A DNA stretch of 64,000 bases. Origin: Ashinkailepas kermadecensis. Lineage: Eukaryota; Arthropoda; Thecostraca; Neolepadidae. Location: the NCBI GenBank assembly GCA_034440615.1, contig JAOTOM010004951.1, forward strand, positions 201,501 through 265,500, in the 5' to 3' direction. The notes beneath the pieces are model-generated. The model saw only the letters and a list, made by a program, of their open reading frames with translations, had not been told where the DNA came from and did no database searches. Made by a program: the position numbers and the translations under genes. Below, piece after piece: positions 44,158-56,914 of the stretch. Every line of letters begins with the position of its first letter. Positions within the stretch are counted from its first letter, which is position 1.

Positions 44158-45362
44158 AGGTGTAATTTCAGCAGTGTGAGGTAACTTAAAAGGGATACCA
44201 AAAGAAAACCTTAGAAATGAGTGGTGGAGTTAGGGTTGAAATCCGACCAATCAGAAACCATAGTGGTAGATTAGGCCCCTCCACAGGACAATTTAGTTGA
44301 TGACTAATTATATTATTTCGAAATGTACCCTTTGACAAAATAGCGGTCGAAATCCAAGGCCTTTTTAATGGGCGTAGGTGCCCCCCCTGCAAATCCGTTT
44401 GCCCCATCCTGCTTCACCCAAATATAGGTACACCACTGGTCCCTCAATAATTTTCCGAAACATACGCCCATGGAGAAAAGCCAACATTGAGGGGACAAAT
44501 TACCCCTCATAAGCATACAATACAACATCCGTGCCCCATATGAAATGGGATGAATGATGTTTTTAAATGCATTTTCTTCCAACAAACTTCTTTTCCGTTA
44601 TTACAGCCTGCATGATTAGAGAGCTTCCCAGCTTCCATACCTTCTCAACGTCATTTACAAAACGGTACAACACAGCGAAAACGATGGGCGTGACGGCGTG
44701 GAATTTGAAGGCTTGGATTATGTATGTACTGACATTGTTGCATTGTTGCATTGTCATTTATGCATTGGTGTTCAATGCTTGTTCTTGCCGTGAATTTATT
44801 CGCTGAGGATATATTTTAGCTCGTGTGACAGTTGCCTTGCAGCCAGCACCAAATGTTATAAAAAGAAACAAATTCCTAAGATAACGCTAAAAAACCATGC
44901 AATCCACTTCTCGTTGTCACCTTTACGAAATTGTCGTCCTTGGACTGAGAAATAGTCGTTCAAGCTTTGCTTATGACATCAAGCTGGTGAGAATAAATAA
45001 CAGTAGTGATGAATCTAGCTATATTCAGTTAGACTTTGAGGACTTAAAAGTGGGTTGATCAATGGTAGATATCTGTAAGATATGCTTAGCACCAGCCCCG
45101 CCAGCTCGCTGCAATCTAGAGACCAGCGGGAAGATTCGAGAAAGCATTGAGACGATGGTTTGTTTTGGCACTTATGTATTTATCCAAATATTACTTATTT
45201 ATACCCTGGTATGGTCCAGTTTTCAGCGAAAATGATTAGTGCTATTGCGTTTTGAGTAAATGATGCACCATGCCAAGAACAAACAAAACACCAATATGAA
45301 ATCATGTTCCCCATCCTCGAACCATAGTATAAGAGCCTAAAAACAATATGAGACCCTAACAC
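44158..45362. other. interior of the giant element, no gene seen
   Basis: No transposase motifs recognised. A C-rich segment at 44385-44445 ending GTACACCACTGG looks like another hAT-type terminus, which suggests further nesting. Confidence 0.4.
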
Positions 45363-45442
45363 AATGGAGGCCCCCTTTCGGGGAACAGGAGGCCCCCTTT
45401 CGACCTTGCCCCCCCTGGAAGAATTTCGTGGCGACGCCACTG

Positions 45443-45960
45443 GTTAGGTTATGTTGCATTTGTATTTGATTTTTGTAGCCTAACATTTTATGCTATGTTA
45501 CTTAACTTCCTTTTTGGTGTGAGTTTGCTCACAAGCTGAAAAGTAAGCATTTGCACAGAAAATGAGTGGTGTCAGCATCTTAGTCACATTCATAAACATT
45601 ACATTGGAAAGATACATTCTAAGAAATCATAAAACACCTTAAAACACAAATTCACTAAGATCGTCATCTTACCATCATTCTTCATCCTATTTCATGATCA
45701 TCATATTTCATCATCCTATTTCATCATCCATCATAGATTACCATCAACTTAATCGCACTGGTCAACATGGTATTGAAACATCTTGTTCTCAAAATCTAAT
45801 GACTTCTTGGAAAGGAAATATACATTTTAAATCAAACTTTAGCCTAAACCAAACTAACAAATTCACACACAAAAATCAACTCCATGGAAGTGACAAAAGG
45901 AAGTTATTAAAACAACAAAGGTTCATAATGGAAGAACCAAAGCATTTTTCATGATAAGGA
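45443..45960 (+). repeat. TTAGG-bearing repeat copy B, right part
   Basis: Continues 36716-36825 after the insertion: GGTTATGTTGCATTTGTATT, a TTTGGTGTGAGTTTGCTCAC block, AAAATGAGTGGTGTCAGCAT and ATAAAACACCTTAAAACACA. The order matches copies A, C and E. Confidence 0.8.
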
Positions 45961-47336
45961 TTCCACATGTCTGCAGTGTGGCAAAACGGCTCGCCCGAGA
46001 TGCTACACTGAGAAATATTGTGCATAAAATACTGCACCAGACAGCTTCATACACCTGGATAATTCACCCACACTCCCTCCGAATAATAAATTCGGCACCA
46101 AAAGTTCCACAACGTGTCAGGGTATTTGTGTCTTGCACATGAACAAAACACCCTCAAGATTGTCATATCTTGCAAACATGATGTTGGTTAGTAGAAATAC
46201 GTTCAGTCTTACCTGCAACTTCAATTCAGTAATTCCAACTCTAATATCTGCAATTCAGTCTTACCTGCAATGCACCATGACTGTCACCAGGCTCCTTCTC
46301 CAAAGGTAGTGTTTTTTTCAGCCAGATAGGTAGACCGGCATGCTTTGCCTTCATATGCATTTTCAACAATCTTCACTCACCATTGAATTTGCAGCCAGGA
46401 TACCCACAAAGCACCTTTTCTCATAATGGCAATGCCATATTAGCACCCACACTTTGGGCATGTACTGCACTAAGGCTTCTTGCAAGTGTCACTTCAGTTT
46501 GGTATGGCCAGGGCATTCATGTCTTGGAATTCTGGAATTTGAGAGGAAAATAATGTGGCATTACAGGTTGGTATATAGGAGAGGACTTTGAGGACATTTC
46601 TTTGAATCTATATCCTGTATTTTGAGAGAAAAACGGTTTAGCATTCCAAGTTGAAGAGTTATTTTATTTGTTTCTGTCATCAAAAACTCCTTTTGTACTG
46701 TTCACGGTCATAATCCGTGTTTACATGTTCCCATGACCATGACCAAGCAGCAAGGAGATGGCAATCATTGTCAAACTCAATTCATCTTTTCGAGAGAAAA
46801 AATGAGTGGATCCCGGAGATAATAATATTCTAGGCGGCTAACATCCAAAACAAGACCATGTTTCTGATACTTGTCATAACTCTCAGAGACGAAACACTAC
46901 TTACGCAAACATACACAAGTTCAGCTTCAGCAGGGCCTTCACTGTAAAAAAAAAATTAGTAGCACTTTTGCTGTTAATTGCATGCTAAGTGGCTGCTTCA
47001 AACAACGCTGTTCTTTAAGGATGCTAGTAGCAAGCACCATATGTATTATTCGGCTGGAAGGGGCTAATTATAGCCTGCATGTGCTAGGGTGCAAAAATGA
47101 GGATGGTTGATCCTAGCAGCCATGAGTGTTATGCCAAGCAGTCCAGAATAATACAATTGCTTATATCTAGCACTATTACAGTTCGTGTTTTTTGGGGGGC
47201 GGGAGTTGGAACGCTCTATAGTTAGCAATTGTTATAGTTGCTTAGTTTGCTATAGTTGCTGCTTATAGTTAGCAATTGTTTAGCTAAAATAAGCAGCGTG
47301 GAAAAATTGGCGGGAACATTAGCACCATAATGCTGC
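45961..47336. other. no gene identified
   Basis: AT-rich sequence without coding signal. A short GTTAGCAATTGTTATAGTTG patch is locally repeated at 47220-47285. Confidence 0.45.
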
Positions 47337-47582
47337 TTAACGAAGCAACTGCGAATGTTCGGCCATTTTGGTTTCGGATACGATGGCGTGCGGATTGGTG
47401 CAGTCGTGCGGTAAGATTGCAGTGAAGAAGAGAAGTCTCTCTGGGATCAAGGGAACCTCTGGATCCAGAATCATAAGCCTGTCATAGTCTGTACAAGGTG
47501 GGTGGGTCTTCACGGCAATTTTTTTTTTTTCCACATCCCTGGTATAAATCTGATTGTCAGTATCTTGCCAACCTCGCTGCAT
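47337..47582 (-). pseudogene. coding-like repeat fragment (paralogue at 59275-59425)
   Basis: An 81-codon minus-strand frame. The core KT-x3-C-x4-DR-x3-LDPEVPLIPE aligns with the paralogue's KTRQPCAGDRDR, ILDPVVLRIPE. Conservation is seen in the same frame, so both probably derive from one protein-coding element. Family unknown. Confidence 0.45.
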
Positions 47583-47632
47583 ACACCTCTGACATTACGG
47601 GCGCTGTATGACTTACGCAGTTGATGCACCCT

Positions 47633-47687
47633 TAGTTTGTTATTTGGGCTTCAGGGCGCTTCGATTAGAGTTGATTATTCGCGCCCA
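47633..47687 (-). mobile_element. 55-bp ultrashort retroposon with 16-bp TSD
   Basis: Flanked by an exact 16-bp direct repeat GCAGTTGATGCACCCT (47617-47632 and 47688-47703). On the minus strand it starts TGGGCGCGAATAATCAACTC, the same 5' base as the copy at 16763-16822, and ends AAATAACAAACTA. It is too short to be a random truncation that happens to start at the same place twice. Confidence 0.85.
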
Positions 47688-48012
47688 GCAGTTGATGCAC
47701 CCTCAAGCTACAATAACGAACATACCTGAGCTTGACAACATGACAATACCTGACATGCTTAGCAGGGCATGTGTGGTATTGCTCTGGGACAAACAAGCTT
47801 AATTGTTATTTTATCACATCATTATTCAGCTATGGACAATGAATAGCTGAGTGGACTATGCCAGTTGCTGCTTATTTTGTGGGCGAACAAATCATTACTC
47901 AGACAATGCAAGTTTTTGTGCAGTTGAACTGTGCTGATCAGAATTTATTAGCTGAAAGAAAGCTCCATAACCTGGAATATCACTACCAATTGTTGCTACC
48001 AGATAACTGTAT

Positions 48013-48070
48013 AGGCTTAGCCCAGATGGGCCACTGTGGCTCTTTTTAAGTTTTAACGCGTTATGACTTT
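48013..48070. repeat. dispersed ~60-bp repeat (copy near 19005)
   Basis: AGGCTTAGCCCAGATGGGCC and downstream TTATGACTTTATGA match the segment at 19005-19070. Confidence 0.55.
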
Positions 48071-48229
48071 ATGACATTATTATATATTTCATTGGTTTAG
48101 TCATAATTATGTAGCTATGGAGCCATTGAATCTGCTCTTTACATCACAATTTGTTCATGACTGGCACTGTGCCATGGAAGACTGAGCTGTGATAAATGTG
48201 GAGCTTGCGTAACAAATGAAAGAAATTGT

Positions 48230-48840
48230 CTGGGTAAGGTTGGGTTGGTTTATTTAGTATTATTGTCATTTAAGACGTTCATGCTAAAAGTTGTACAAAC
48301 ATTTTCCTCCATGAAGCAAATAACTGGTTTAGGATACATCAGGTTGGGTTTTTCAATTGCAAAATTTAGGATAGGAATAAAAAAACCTCCAACATTTTTT
48401 AAATTGATTTTTTAATGCAGGCTGGATTTGGTGAGATTAAGGTAGGTTAGGTTATGTTTTTTTTTGTAGTTGGAAAATGTTAATAACAATTATCTTTTTT
48501 TAAATTTGTGCAATTTTTGTGTTTGGGGGTGGAGGATATATTTTCTTCAAAGGGAGGCTTAGCTATGCTATGTTATGCTGTGTTCTTTTGTTTCACATTA
48601 TTTTTCATGACGCATTATCTAAATCAAAGCCCCATATACTACCCACCTCAAGGCCATTCTTTTGGTGTTATTGTACTTGCCACCTGAACAGGACAAATTT
48701 GTGCTCCCAGGTATTTTTTTAATTCTTGGCATTTCTGTTTGCAATGCAATGTATATAGATGTTGTCAACATGACGTGGTCACTGATTTCTTCTGCAAATG
48801 CTCACTTTTCAACTGGCAGGTAAAATAACACCAAAAGAAC
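48230..48840 (+). repeat. TTAGG-bearing dispersed repeat, copy C
   Basis: CATTTTCCTCCATGAAGCAA, GGTAGGTTAGGTTATG, CTTCAAAGGGAGGCTTAGC and TTGGTGTTATTGTACTTGCC occur in the same order as in 61190-61600. At 48738-48830 the element ends in a segment that appears in opposite orientation in other copies. Confidence 0.7.
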
Positions 48841-48885
48841 AAACTGCGCCGGAAAACGGAACTGTTGCGTCTGGTTCAATCTCTG

Positions 48886-48916
48886 GACGGGGACGGGAAA
48901 CTGTCCCGTCCCCGTC
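48886..48916. other. 13-bp perfect GC-rich hairpin
   Basis: GACGGGGACGGGA (48886-48898), loop AACTG, TCCCGTCCCCGTC (48904-48916). There is no T run after it and no neighbouring gene, so no terminator role is suggested. Confidence 0.7.
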
Positions 48917-50685
48917 TGCCGTTTGAGATTGCCGAAAGTGACGTCTGGTAACGGTTGCGGGCATCGACGATTGCAGCCAAACTATTTGCGATGGTAAAAT
49001 CCGAAGAAGCTGTGAGCATCACAATGAGTGGGGCTATCCGCGCATACAACTATGTCCGCGAAATGTCATTCGACAGTTTGTGTGGAGACAGTAGAAAGCG
49101 GTGCCTTTTCACGGACCAAAACACGTGCAGCCCGTGTCACGATGACGGCGCCCGTACACATTGCAGCCACTGATGGTCAATTGGAAAATTGTAGCCGCTG
49201 CATGGGGCCATGAGGTGAAAGTGACGGCAAGTCGCCATGTTTAGCCGTTTCCGAGAACCAGACCCAATTCTGAAAAACGCTCAAAAACGTCGCTTCCGCT
49301 TTCCACACTCCCATCGCGTGCGCGTGGCGCGTGACCCGGAAACGGGTGCCACGGCGAGATTGACAAGTGTCGTGGCAACACTGAGGTGTTGGTTTGGTGT
49401 CGATAGGTCGGGTGGTAGCGTTTACTTCGGGTGGTAGCGTTTTTTTAAGCACCTACGCTCAGTCTATGTCACCTACGCTCGTGGCCGAGTAGCAGGCTTT
49501 TTCACCTTTGTTGCGCCCGTTTCACGTTTTGCGAATGTCGGAAACCCGTCAGATGTTGGGTAAAAGCTCTTGCGTTTTTCCGTTTTTGGCAGCCGCGGTG
49601 CGTGATGGCGACTTCCGAGCGATAATTCATGTCCGTCTGACGGCCATCTGACGCCCATCTGACCTCCTTTAAAAAACGGGTTTTGGTTGGACTTTTAGTG
49701 AAGCTTCTATAGTCACCTTATGATGCCACTGTGTCGCAAACGCACAACCAACGCCATTCGAAAATGGAGTTGGATAGAGTGGCCGCGATTCTCGACTTCG
49801 TGCCACTCTGTTTTAGACGGACGCCCGACGTCCACAAAACCTGAGACGCGCTGGTGTGCACCAAATATTAGCTATGCTACCAAAACTCATAACGCAGACT
49901 GTAATCTTTACTAGTGTAAGGCTCCTAAATGGGCGCTGAGATTGACGGCAAGTTTTAGAGGTGCAGTGAAGTCAGATCTCCGTGCTTATCAATCAAAGGC
50001 GCTTTTCCTCGAATGCCTATACAACCGCGTGCCTTCAGGCGTGTATGCACTGCGCAACGCTCAGGTAATTTCAGATGCGATTCATTCATCGGATTGCATT
50101 GCTAATGGAAGTAATACAGGCTGACATCGACAGCTGACAGCTGACCCTGGCACTGACCTCTGGACACCGAGATGCAACCCAAAGGTTTGTCCCATCTTCC
50201 ACATGGGACGGATGGCTGGTGCCGGCTACGGTGTGAGGTGTACCTGTCCGCACACGAAAATGTCGCCACCAACCTCTTTCTTTGAGCAAAAAGCGATATT
50301 ACTCCGGGAGAAACATTGCGGCGACAAATTGGTACATCCAACTAATGAAAAGAGCAGATCTGGCATTGACTTCTGAGTGAGAACATTACGACCTGAAATG
50401 ATGTATGAGGGCGTGCAACGTCGTTGAAAGTTTTCGCCAGCGAAAATGCTGCCGTGAGTTTCATTATTTAAACAAAGATTAAGAGCACTTGATGATGAAT
50501 AATGGGATTAAAATGGGAAGAAAAACCTTACAAGGCTAAGGTGGCCCCTTGACTGCTGGGATGGGATGAGTTGCTGGGACGGGATAGTAGTCAGGGCCAA
50601 GTAACGGCTAGCCAGATGCCCATGTATTGCACAAGAATGCTCCTACAACAAGATCATGATGTCCCTAAAAGCCGGAATGCTATTC
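48917..50685. other. no gene identified
   Basis: Moderately GC-rich sequence with a small direct repeat TCGGGTGGTAGCGTTT at 49408-49443. The open frames are short and match nothing I know. Confidence 0.4.
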
Positions 50686-50689
50686 CTTT

Positions 50690-50960
50690 CAATGGTGCCC
50701 CAACAACTGCTGGGTGCCTTTAAAGCTGTTGTGGTGCCCCTATAATAGCTGGGGTACCTTCTCTGCAAACCGCGTACCCATAGATGCTCTACAACGGCTG
50801 GGGTGCCCCTACAATGATCGGGGTGCCTCTCTGCAGACTGTGGGGGTGTTCCTACAAAAGCTGAGGTGCCAATCTACAGACCACAGGAGTGCCCCTACAA
50901 CAGGTGGGTGCCCATACAATTTACAAGCGGATCAGTGCTCCCGCCTGGCTGCTCCATTGG
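50690..50960. repeat. degenerate ~27-bp tandem repeat
   Basis: Recurring GGGGTGCCCCTACAA and AGCTGGGGTGCC motifs at irregular spacing. Confidence 0.7.
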
Positions 50961-51454
50961 CCATAAGTATTATCTCCCAGGAGGGGCACAACTCGACCCA
51001 CATGAACTTGAGGAATGCCTGGTACTCCCCACTCACCCTCCGAAATTCCGATGCTTAAGCACCCCGAACTGGAACGTGTACGTTGTGACGCTGTCTCGCA
51101 ATTGCATTCCCATCATTCTCCCTTCAATTCCCTTGCTTTCAACAAGATGTTGTCGTTTATGGGATATTAATAAGAAACGCTGATTCATTTATCTGATCGT
51201 GTGCATTGTGCACCGTGCAGGATAAATAACCATAGTGATGAATTGTACCGGTTCGCTGTCTACCTGTTTCATCAGACGAGAAAAGGCACGCTAAAGTTAA
51301 AATAATAAGTTGTATAAATCACAGTATGGATATTGCGAACGAAGATGAATTTTGTACCAGAAAATAATAGGCATTGCTTAGCATTTCAACGATAGACTTA
51401 TGTCCATGACATCACAGCCCCAACAGTACAGGCGCATCCTAGGGGAGGGCCCGG

Positions 51455-51910
51455 TTGTCCAGAGCATACGACAGATGCTCCTCTGGACCAGACCCAGTCA
51501 GGGAGGCCCATACGACAGATGCTCCTCTGGACCAGACCCAGTCAGGGAGGCCCATACGACAGATGCTCCTCTGGACTAGACCCAGTCAGGGAGGCTCATA
51601 CGACAGATGCTCCTCTGGACTAGACCCAGTCAGGGAGGCCCATACGACAGATGCTCCTCTGGACTAGACCCAGTCAGGTAGGCTCATACGACAGATGCTC
51701 CTCTGGACTAGACCCAGTCAGGGAGGCCCATACGACAGATGCCCCTCTGGACTAGACCCAGTCAGGGAGGCCCATACGACAGATGCCCCTCTGGACAGAC
51801 CCAGTCAGGGAGGCCCATACGACAGATGCCCCTCTGGACCAGACCCAGTCAGGGAGGCCCATACGACAGATGCCCCTCTGGACAGACCCAGTCAGGGAGG
51901 CCCATCCACC
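51455..51910. repeat. 44-bp minisatellite, ~10 copies
   Basis: Tandem unit of 44 bp starting CAGGGAGGCCCATACGACAG and including CTCTGGACCAGACCCAGT. The last units are 42 bp (GGACAGACC) or have CCCC for CTCC. The open frames across it are artefacts. Confidence 0.95.
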
Positions 51911-54900
51911 AGTACAAGTGAGATATTTGTGTGCGTCAAATGAAACATAAAAGTACGAACAGAAGGGACTGTATGCTGAGGTGCGTTACGCTCGTGATAC
52001 CTACCTCTCTGTCTCTCTCAATAATCATGATATTTCCCGACAGCAAAAGTCAATATACAGATCATTCGTCGGCAGCATATACAATACAAATATATTAGTA
52101 TACCGCGGAAAGACTACGTCCAAAACCTCTCTCCTTTTCCGTGACTTTGAGATCGCGCTGTCGCATTGCTGATAATAAATGCATGAGTGATTGTCATGCG
52201 CATCTGTGTCTTTTGATAGTTTTGACAAACCATGCAACAGCAGTTGTTCGTCCACGTGGCCCGACCGCCTCAGCGTGGCGCGGCGCTTCCCGCCCACACA
52301 CCGAGTCGTTACGGCCGACAATTCCGGGCGGTAAGCCGGTGCCGCCCGGTCGCGCCAGCCCGTATCGACGGCCGGCCGGTCCGAGGCCAAACAGCGAAAC
52401 CTCAGAGGGGGCAAGGAGTCGAATTTGCCCAATCGAGCTCAAATTTCCACTGCATGCTGAGGCTGAGTGAGGCCATCTATTGAGTTCCCACTACATGTTA
52501 CGTATTAATTCCCCAGCCTGCCACTAAGGTGCATCGTATTGTCACAGTTCACGGATGTCCCGCTGACCTGACGTGAAACCGGAGGATCTGTGCATACACG
52601 AACGCGAGCGTTATCAGTCATTCGGTGTGAGATAGGTGAAGCGGGGACTTGTTCACTCGCCACCCTTCTATGGTACTGCTGGTGGCCATAATCCGTCGCG
52701 ACGAAACTCACTGCAGTCAAGGCTGAGGTTGTGTTTGATGGCGAGTTTTTCATTGTGCGTGAGAGACAAGTATATATTTTTTGTGCTGTGGTCATTTCAA
52801 AGGCACGCACCACCTTCTATGTGTTGGAAACATCCGGGAAAACATGTTGCAAAAGTTAGCAGAAAAGAGTTAAGTCGGTGGCAGGAAGCAGGTGGTGGGA
52901 CTTTTCGCGTTCACCGCGCAAGACGAGGCCACGAGTTTTTGTTGGGATAACTCTCAATGATCCGTTAACCATGTATCGTGCCTATCGGTAGGTGATAACC
53001 ACAAGACTGTCGGTGTCATTTCTGACTACCTTTTTAGCAAAGGTAGTTTGCAGCAAAAGTAAGTTAAGAAAAGGCTTTGCTACACGGTTGCTGTCATTGA
53101 CGTCAGACGCAAGGTTAATTCGAACATCGGAGATTGACCAATGCTGGAACTTATTTTTCCGTGCCGCCGCTCGTAGGCCCTACGGATCCTCTGGACAGCA
53201 AATGTGGAGCTTGACGCGTATCGAGTCAGGCCAGAACCACAATAATGCCTGAAAGCTTCATGTCAAAAGGTGAAAAATGACAGTGTTAGATGTCTATAAA
53301 AGTAGTCGAGTATGGCATCAGAAGGAAGCTGATTGTATGCCGGCTTATGTGAGACCATTGGAAATTAATTCGCTAGTGTAGAACATCTGTTATGCAATTT
53401 AAAGTAACACAAGGTGAAAATTTGGGACAAATCCTGGAAACGAGTGTAAAAATGACAGGGTTAAAACTTCATGGAGGTTATTCAAGATGATATCAAAATA
53501 TACACGCATGATTTTCGTACAGTTAAGAACATTGGAAGTTGTCAGCGCATCACACAGAAGATATATGACGCGTATATTATCAGAAGTTGAGTGGCCAATT
53601 AATGGCTCCCATTTCGCTTTGAGGGCAAAGTGACAGGGTGAAATTATTTGATAATACAACGAACTACACATCATAAATGAGTTTGTTTCAATGTTGTTCA
53701 AATTTGACCATTGGAAATTCCAACACCTCCTCTAGAAACTAGAATATAGCATTAATCACAGCACTCTGGTGGTGTTCCTTCACAAGCCCATCACCAGAGC
53801 GGCGCCACTGGTATTATGTCCGCTAATGATGTCTAACGGTTAAGTTAGGTCTCATTGCTATCAGCTACGACTTCAATTATTCATTACATGTTCTCCTTTC
53901 AAGTTGCATCGCATGGCTTTGTAATTTTGATTGTGACTACTTCGTCTGCAACTTCATTCTGTATTATATCAATAGCTATGGTGTTTTTCTACTTCCAACA
54001 CCACAAGCATGGGTTAGAAGTCTGGATAGCTGGATAAGTCGCACATTGCAGGCCGCCTGCTATTCTGTCAATTAACGACGTCTTGTTTGCATAATGTCTC
54101 CATAGCTTTGCATACTTTCGTAATATTGATCCATGATGACGTCCATCGGCGTGGGGGAGATTCGAATGGTGCCGGACACCTAACTCTAAGCCGCTATCAC
54201 TTGCGTCTTGGTGGACCAAAATCACCCAGAAAATACTCTGACGGTAGGCTAAAGTTTTGTTCTCATATTTCACCGGATAAATGTTATATTTTCCTCAGGT
54301 TCGCTCCACCATTTTGTTTTTGAAGAGCTCGAAGTCTGATTACAACGGAAAAGCTTCGCCAATACCGGTCCTACCGTCCAATACAACACCAACCTGTTTT
54401 ATACCAGCAAAATGCATAGCATTCGCCCGGAGATGTGGGAGCTATGGGGCAGGTGACGGCCCTAGCTTGAAATGCGTGGGGCATGGCGTTGCATTTTGTT
54501 CGGTAAATTAGATGGCCAAAGAACGCGGACTACAAAAATAAAGAGGCCATGGAGACCAGAGGCGATGGATTATGGGAGGCAGGGCGGGAGCGGCGGTCCC
54601 CCCTCCCCCCCCCCCCCAAAGGGAGAAAATTGTGAGCTTTAGCATTAACCTATCGTCACTAATATCTCGCCACGGATAATAACTGCAAATATATGCTTTA
54701 TCCTCACGATGGGTTTTTCATGACATCGCCTCATGTTGCGAGTGCCATTGTAGTGCAATGGATGCTCACTGGGCACATGAGGTGAGCCAATCCGTTATTT
54801 AAGAGGCACCTACGACCAACCGGAGAAAAAAGAATAGGTAGCCAAAGTATAATATTCCAGCTACCTGTGTTTTCATTTCCAAGGTGAAGTAACCGCGAAG

Positions 54901-55395
54901 TTAGCCATTGGCGGCCGAAAATGCACTCATCGCTGTTGAAAGGAGTGCCTTTCTTCCTCTTCTGTCGTAGAATAATGATTATTATCGATGACGTACTTGT
55001 ACTCACAGCCAAAAGTCAGAGAGAGCAGCTTCCCATCAATTTCCAAGCATTATTTTTTTTTCTCGATAGTTCGTATTACGCACATCTACACAAATATATA
55101 CTCCGCACAAGAAGGCTACCGAGGGCCCGTGCAAAGATGTGAAGCGGACCAAACTCGTGTGGGAAAATTAACCAGGACGTCCCCAATAACAGGAACAACA
55201 GCAAGGACAAAAAAAAAACAAGGAAGTTTATGTGATGTTAAGCACCAAGCAATCATGTACGATTTAGTTAGCATTAACAATGCGACATTGCGACATACGA
55301 TCTTCGCCAGTGGAAGAAATGCACGAATTCAAGTATATCTACAGCTGCATTTGCAAACACGTTTAATTTGTTTATTTCTGCATGAGCCATATATG
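51911..55395. other. no gene identified
   Basis: A GC-rich patch at 52240-52420 could be a CpG island, but no exon or start could be tied to it. A C15 run is near 54600-54617. No recognisable repeat family. Confidence 0.4.
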
Positions 55396-55415
55396 GAGTA
55401 AGATCTAGATATATA

Positions 55416-55419
<4 letters not shown>

Positions 55420-55485
<66 letters not shown>
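55420..55485. repeat. (AT)n microsatellite
   Basis: About 65 bp of pure AT dinucleotide repeat. Confidence 0.95.
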
Positions 55486-55487
<2 letters not shown>

Positions 55488-56914
55488 ACCAGATAGATAG
55501 GGCTACTCTGGGTCAAGTACGATACTTTGATTGGTTCTTCAATGGCAGACAGCTCAGATTTGCGTGGGATGACCTTTGACTGCATTCATTACAATACTAA
55601 GATTGGAACGTAATTCCATAGCAATGATGCCGACGTTTCAGTATGGGTAAGCTATGCTAGGGGGCAGCACTGCAACTCCTCCCCAATAGTGTTATAGGTG
55701 GCGCTGTCTAAGTGCAAGACAAGACAACAGAAGACAAGATAAGACAGCAGAAATGGTTGGGTTTGGCATGGCAAATGTGAAAATAGCCGGGCAGAGGCTC
55801 CATCGCTGGTACATATGACATATCAGATGCACATTCATCTCTGGTTAGTGGTTAGGCACATTCATCTCGTTCTACCCTTCTGCTCGGGTAGAACAAGGTC
55901 TCAGTATCAGCCATAAGAAAAGTTTGGGTACTAATGTCTTGACGGAATATATATTTTTTAATTGTTCCTTCATCCCTGCTTTTTTTCTATATCACTCCGC
56001 CTAATGCTTTTTCCCATCAATGCTGTCAAACCATACGACTATGACGTAACAGGCTTTCGCGAGATGGAGCGCCAACGATTAATAATTCAAAGAAAACTCT
56101 GTGGGTTTTATTGCGGTCTATGCGACGGCTAAGTACTGTAGCAATAATTTGTTTGTGCCATTGGTCGCAGATATTGTCAAATGGTACCTATGCTATGCAT
56201 TAGCCTAGAATCTCAGAAATTATTTCAGCAATGCAGGTACTATGCTACCATTGCGTCATGTCATCGCCTGCCAGTGTTCGTGCTGTCCGTGGAGGACATA
56301 GGTGTGTTCTCATCTCTGAGAGGTGAGCGGGGGAGGGGGGGGGGGTCTCGAGTCACCTATGTTTGTGTATGCCGGAAGTTAATCAGATACTAGGATAGTA
56401 CTATCCGGGAATCTACTCCCCATTTTTTTAGGTCAACACATTTAACGTCGTCCAGCTCCCTCGCCTGCAGTATGCGTTTGTAATCATGGCTGGTTATAAA
56501 TCATGAGTGACGAATGCTTCGGTTTTGACTGCAAGCTGTGCATGCAAATATATTTGATGAATGACGTAACGTGGCGGACGTGCAATCAGCACAGCATAGG
56601 CCATCACAGCGGTGCAGAGTCGTGACGAAGCACAATTTCCCATGCCATTCGCACTGCTGACCGGTGGGCCCAAGGCCAGTGACGTCTCAGTCAGAAACGT
56701 TCCGTGACGATTGTGATTCGACCGACATGTCGGGCTCTGGTCGTTGCCATGCAACGCCTCACGGTGTCATACAATTGAACACTCGAAGGGGGGGGGGGGC
56801 GATTTTCCATGGAAAAGCGTCGGCGAAACGTGCGGCTGAGGTAAGTACAGAACACCAAACTGGAAAACGCTGCCGCCCGTCGGTGTGGTGAGTTCCTCTC
56901 GCAGGAACTGGCGA
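55486..56914. other. no gene identified; 3' flank of the GPCR-like exon
   Basis: Immediately below 56915 this would hold the 3' UTR of the minus-strand gene. A short G9 run lies near 56791. No clear AATAAA was assigned. Confidence 0.4.

Larger units (their letters stand above)
36826..45442. mobile_element. giant satellite-filled element with hAT-type ends
   Basis: Left end CAAGGGCGTCGCCACC and right end (complement) CAGTGGCGTCGCCACG agree at 13 of 16 positions. GTTAGGTT (36818-36825 and 45443-45450) is an exact 8-bp target duplication, the hAT hallmark. Removing it joins two halves of the TTAGG-family repeat, as in the paralogue at 61400-61470. No transposase is present. The interior is minisatellite of GGAGGCCCC-type units, which reappears just inside the right end (45363-45410), plus a nested TTAA MITE and a foldback repeat. 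Caveat: the TTAGG context makes a duplicated GTTAGGTT easier to obtain by chance. Confidence 0.75.

Noticed and set aside
51455..51943. Short repeat proteins in the 44-bp array
   Set aside because: Open frames come from the repeat unit.
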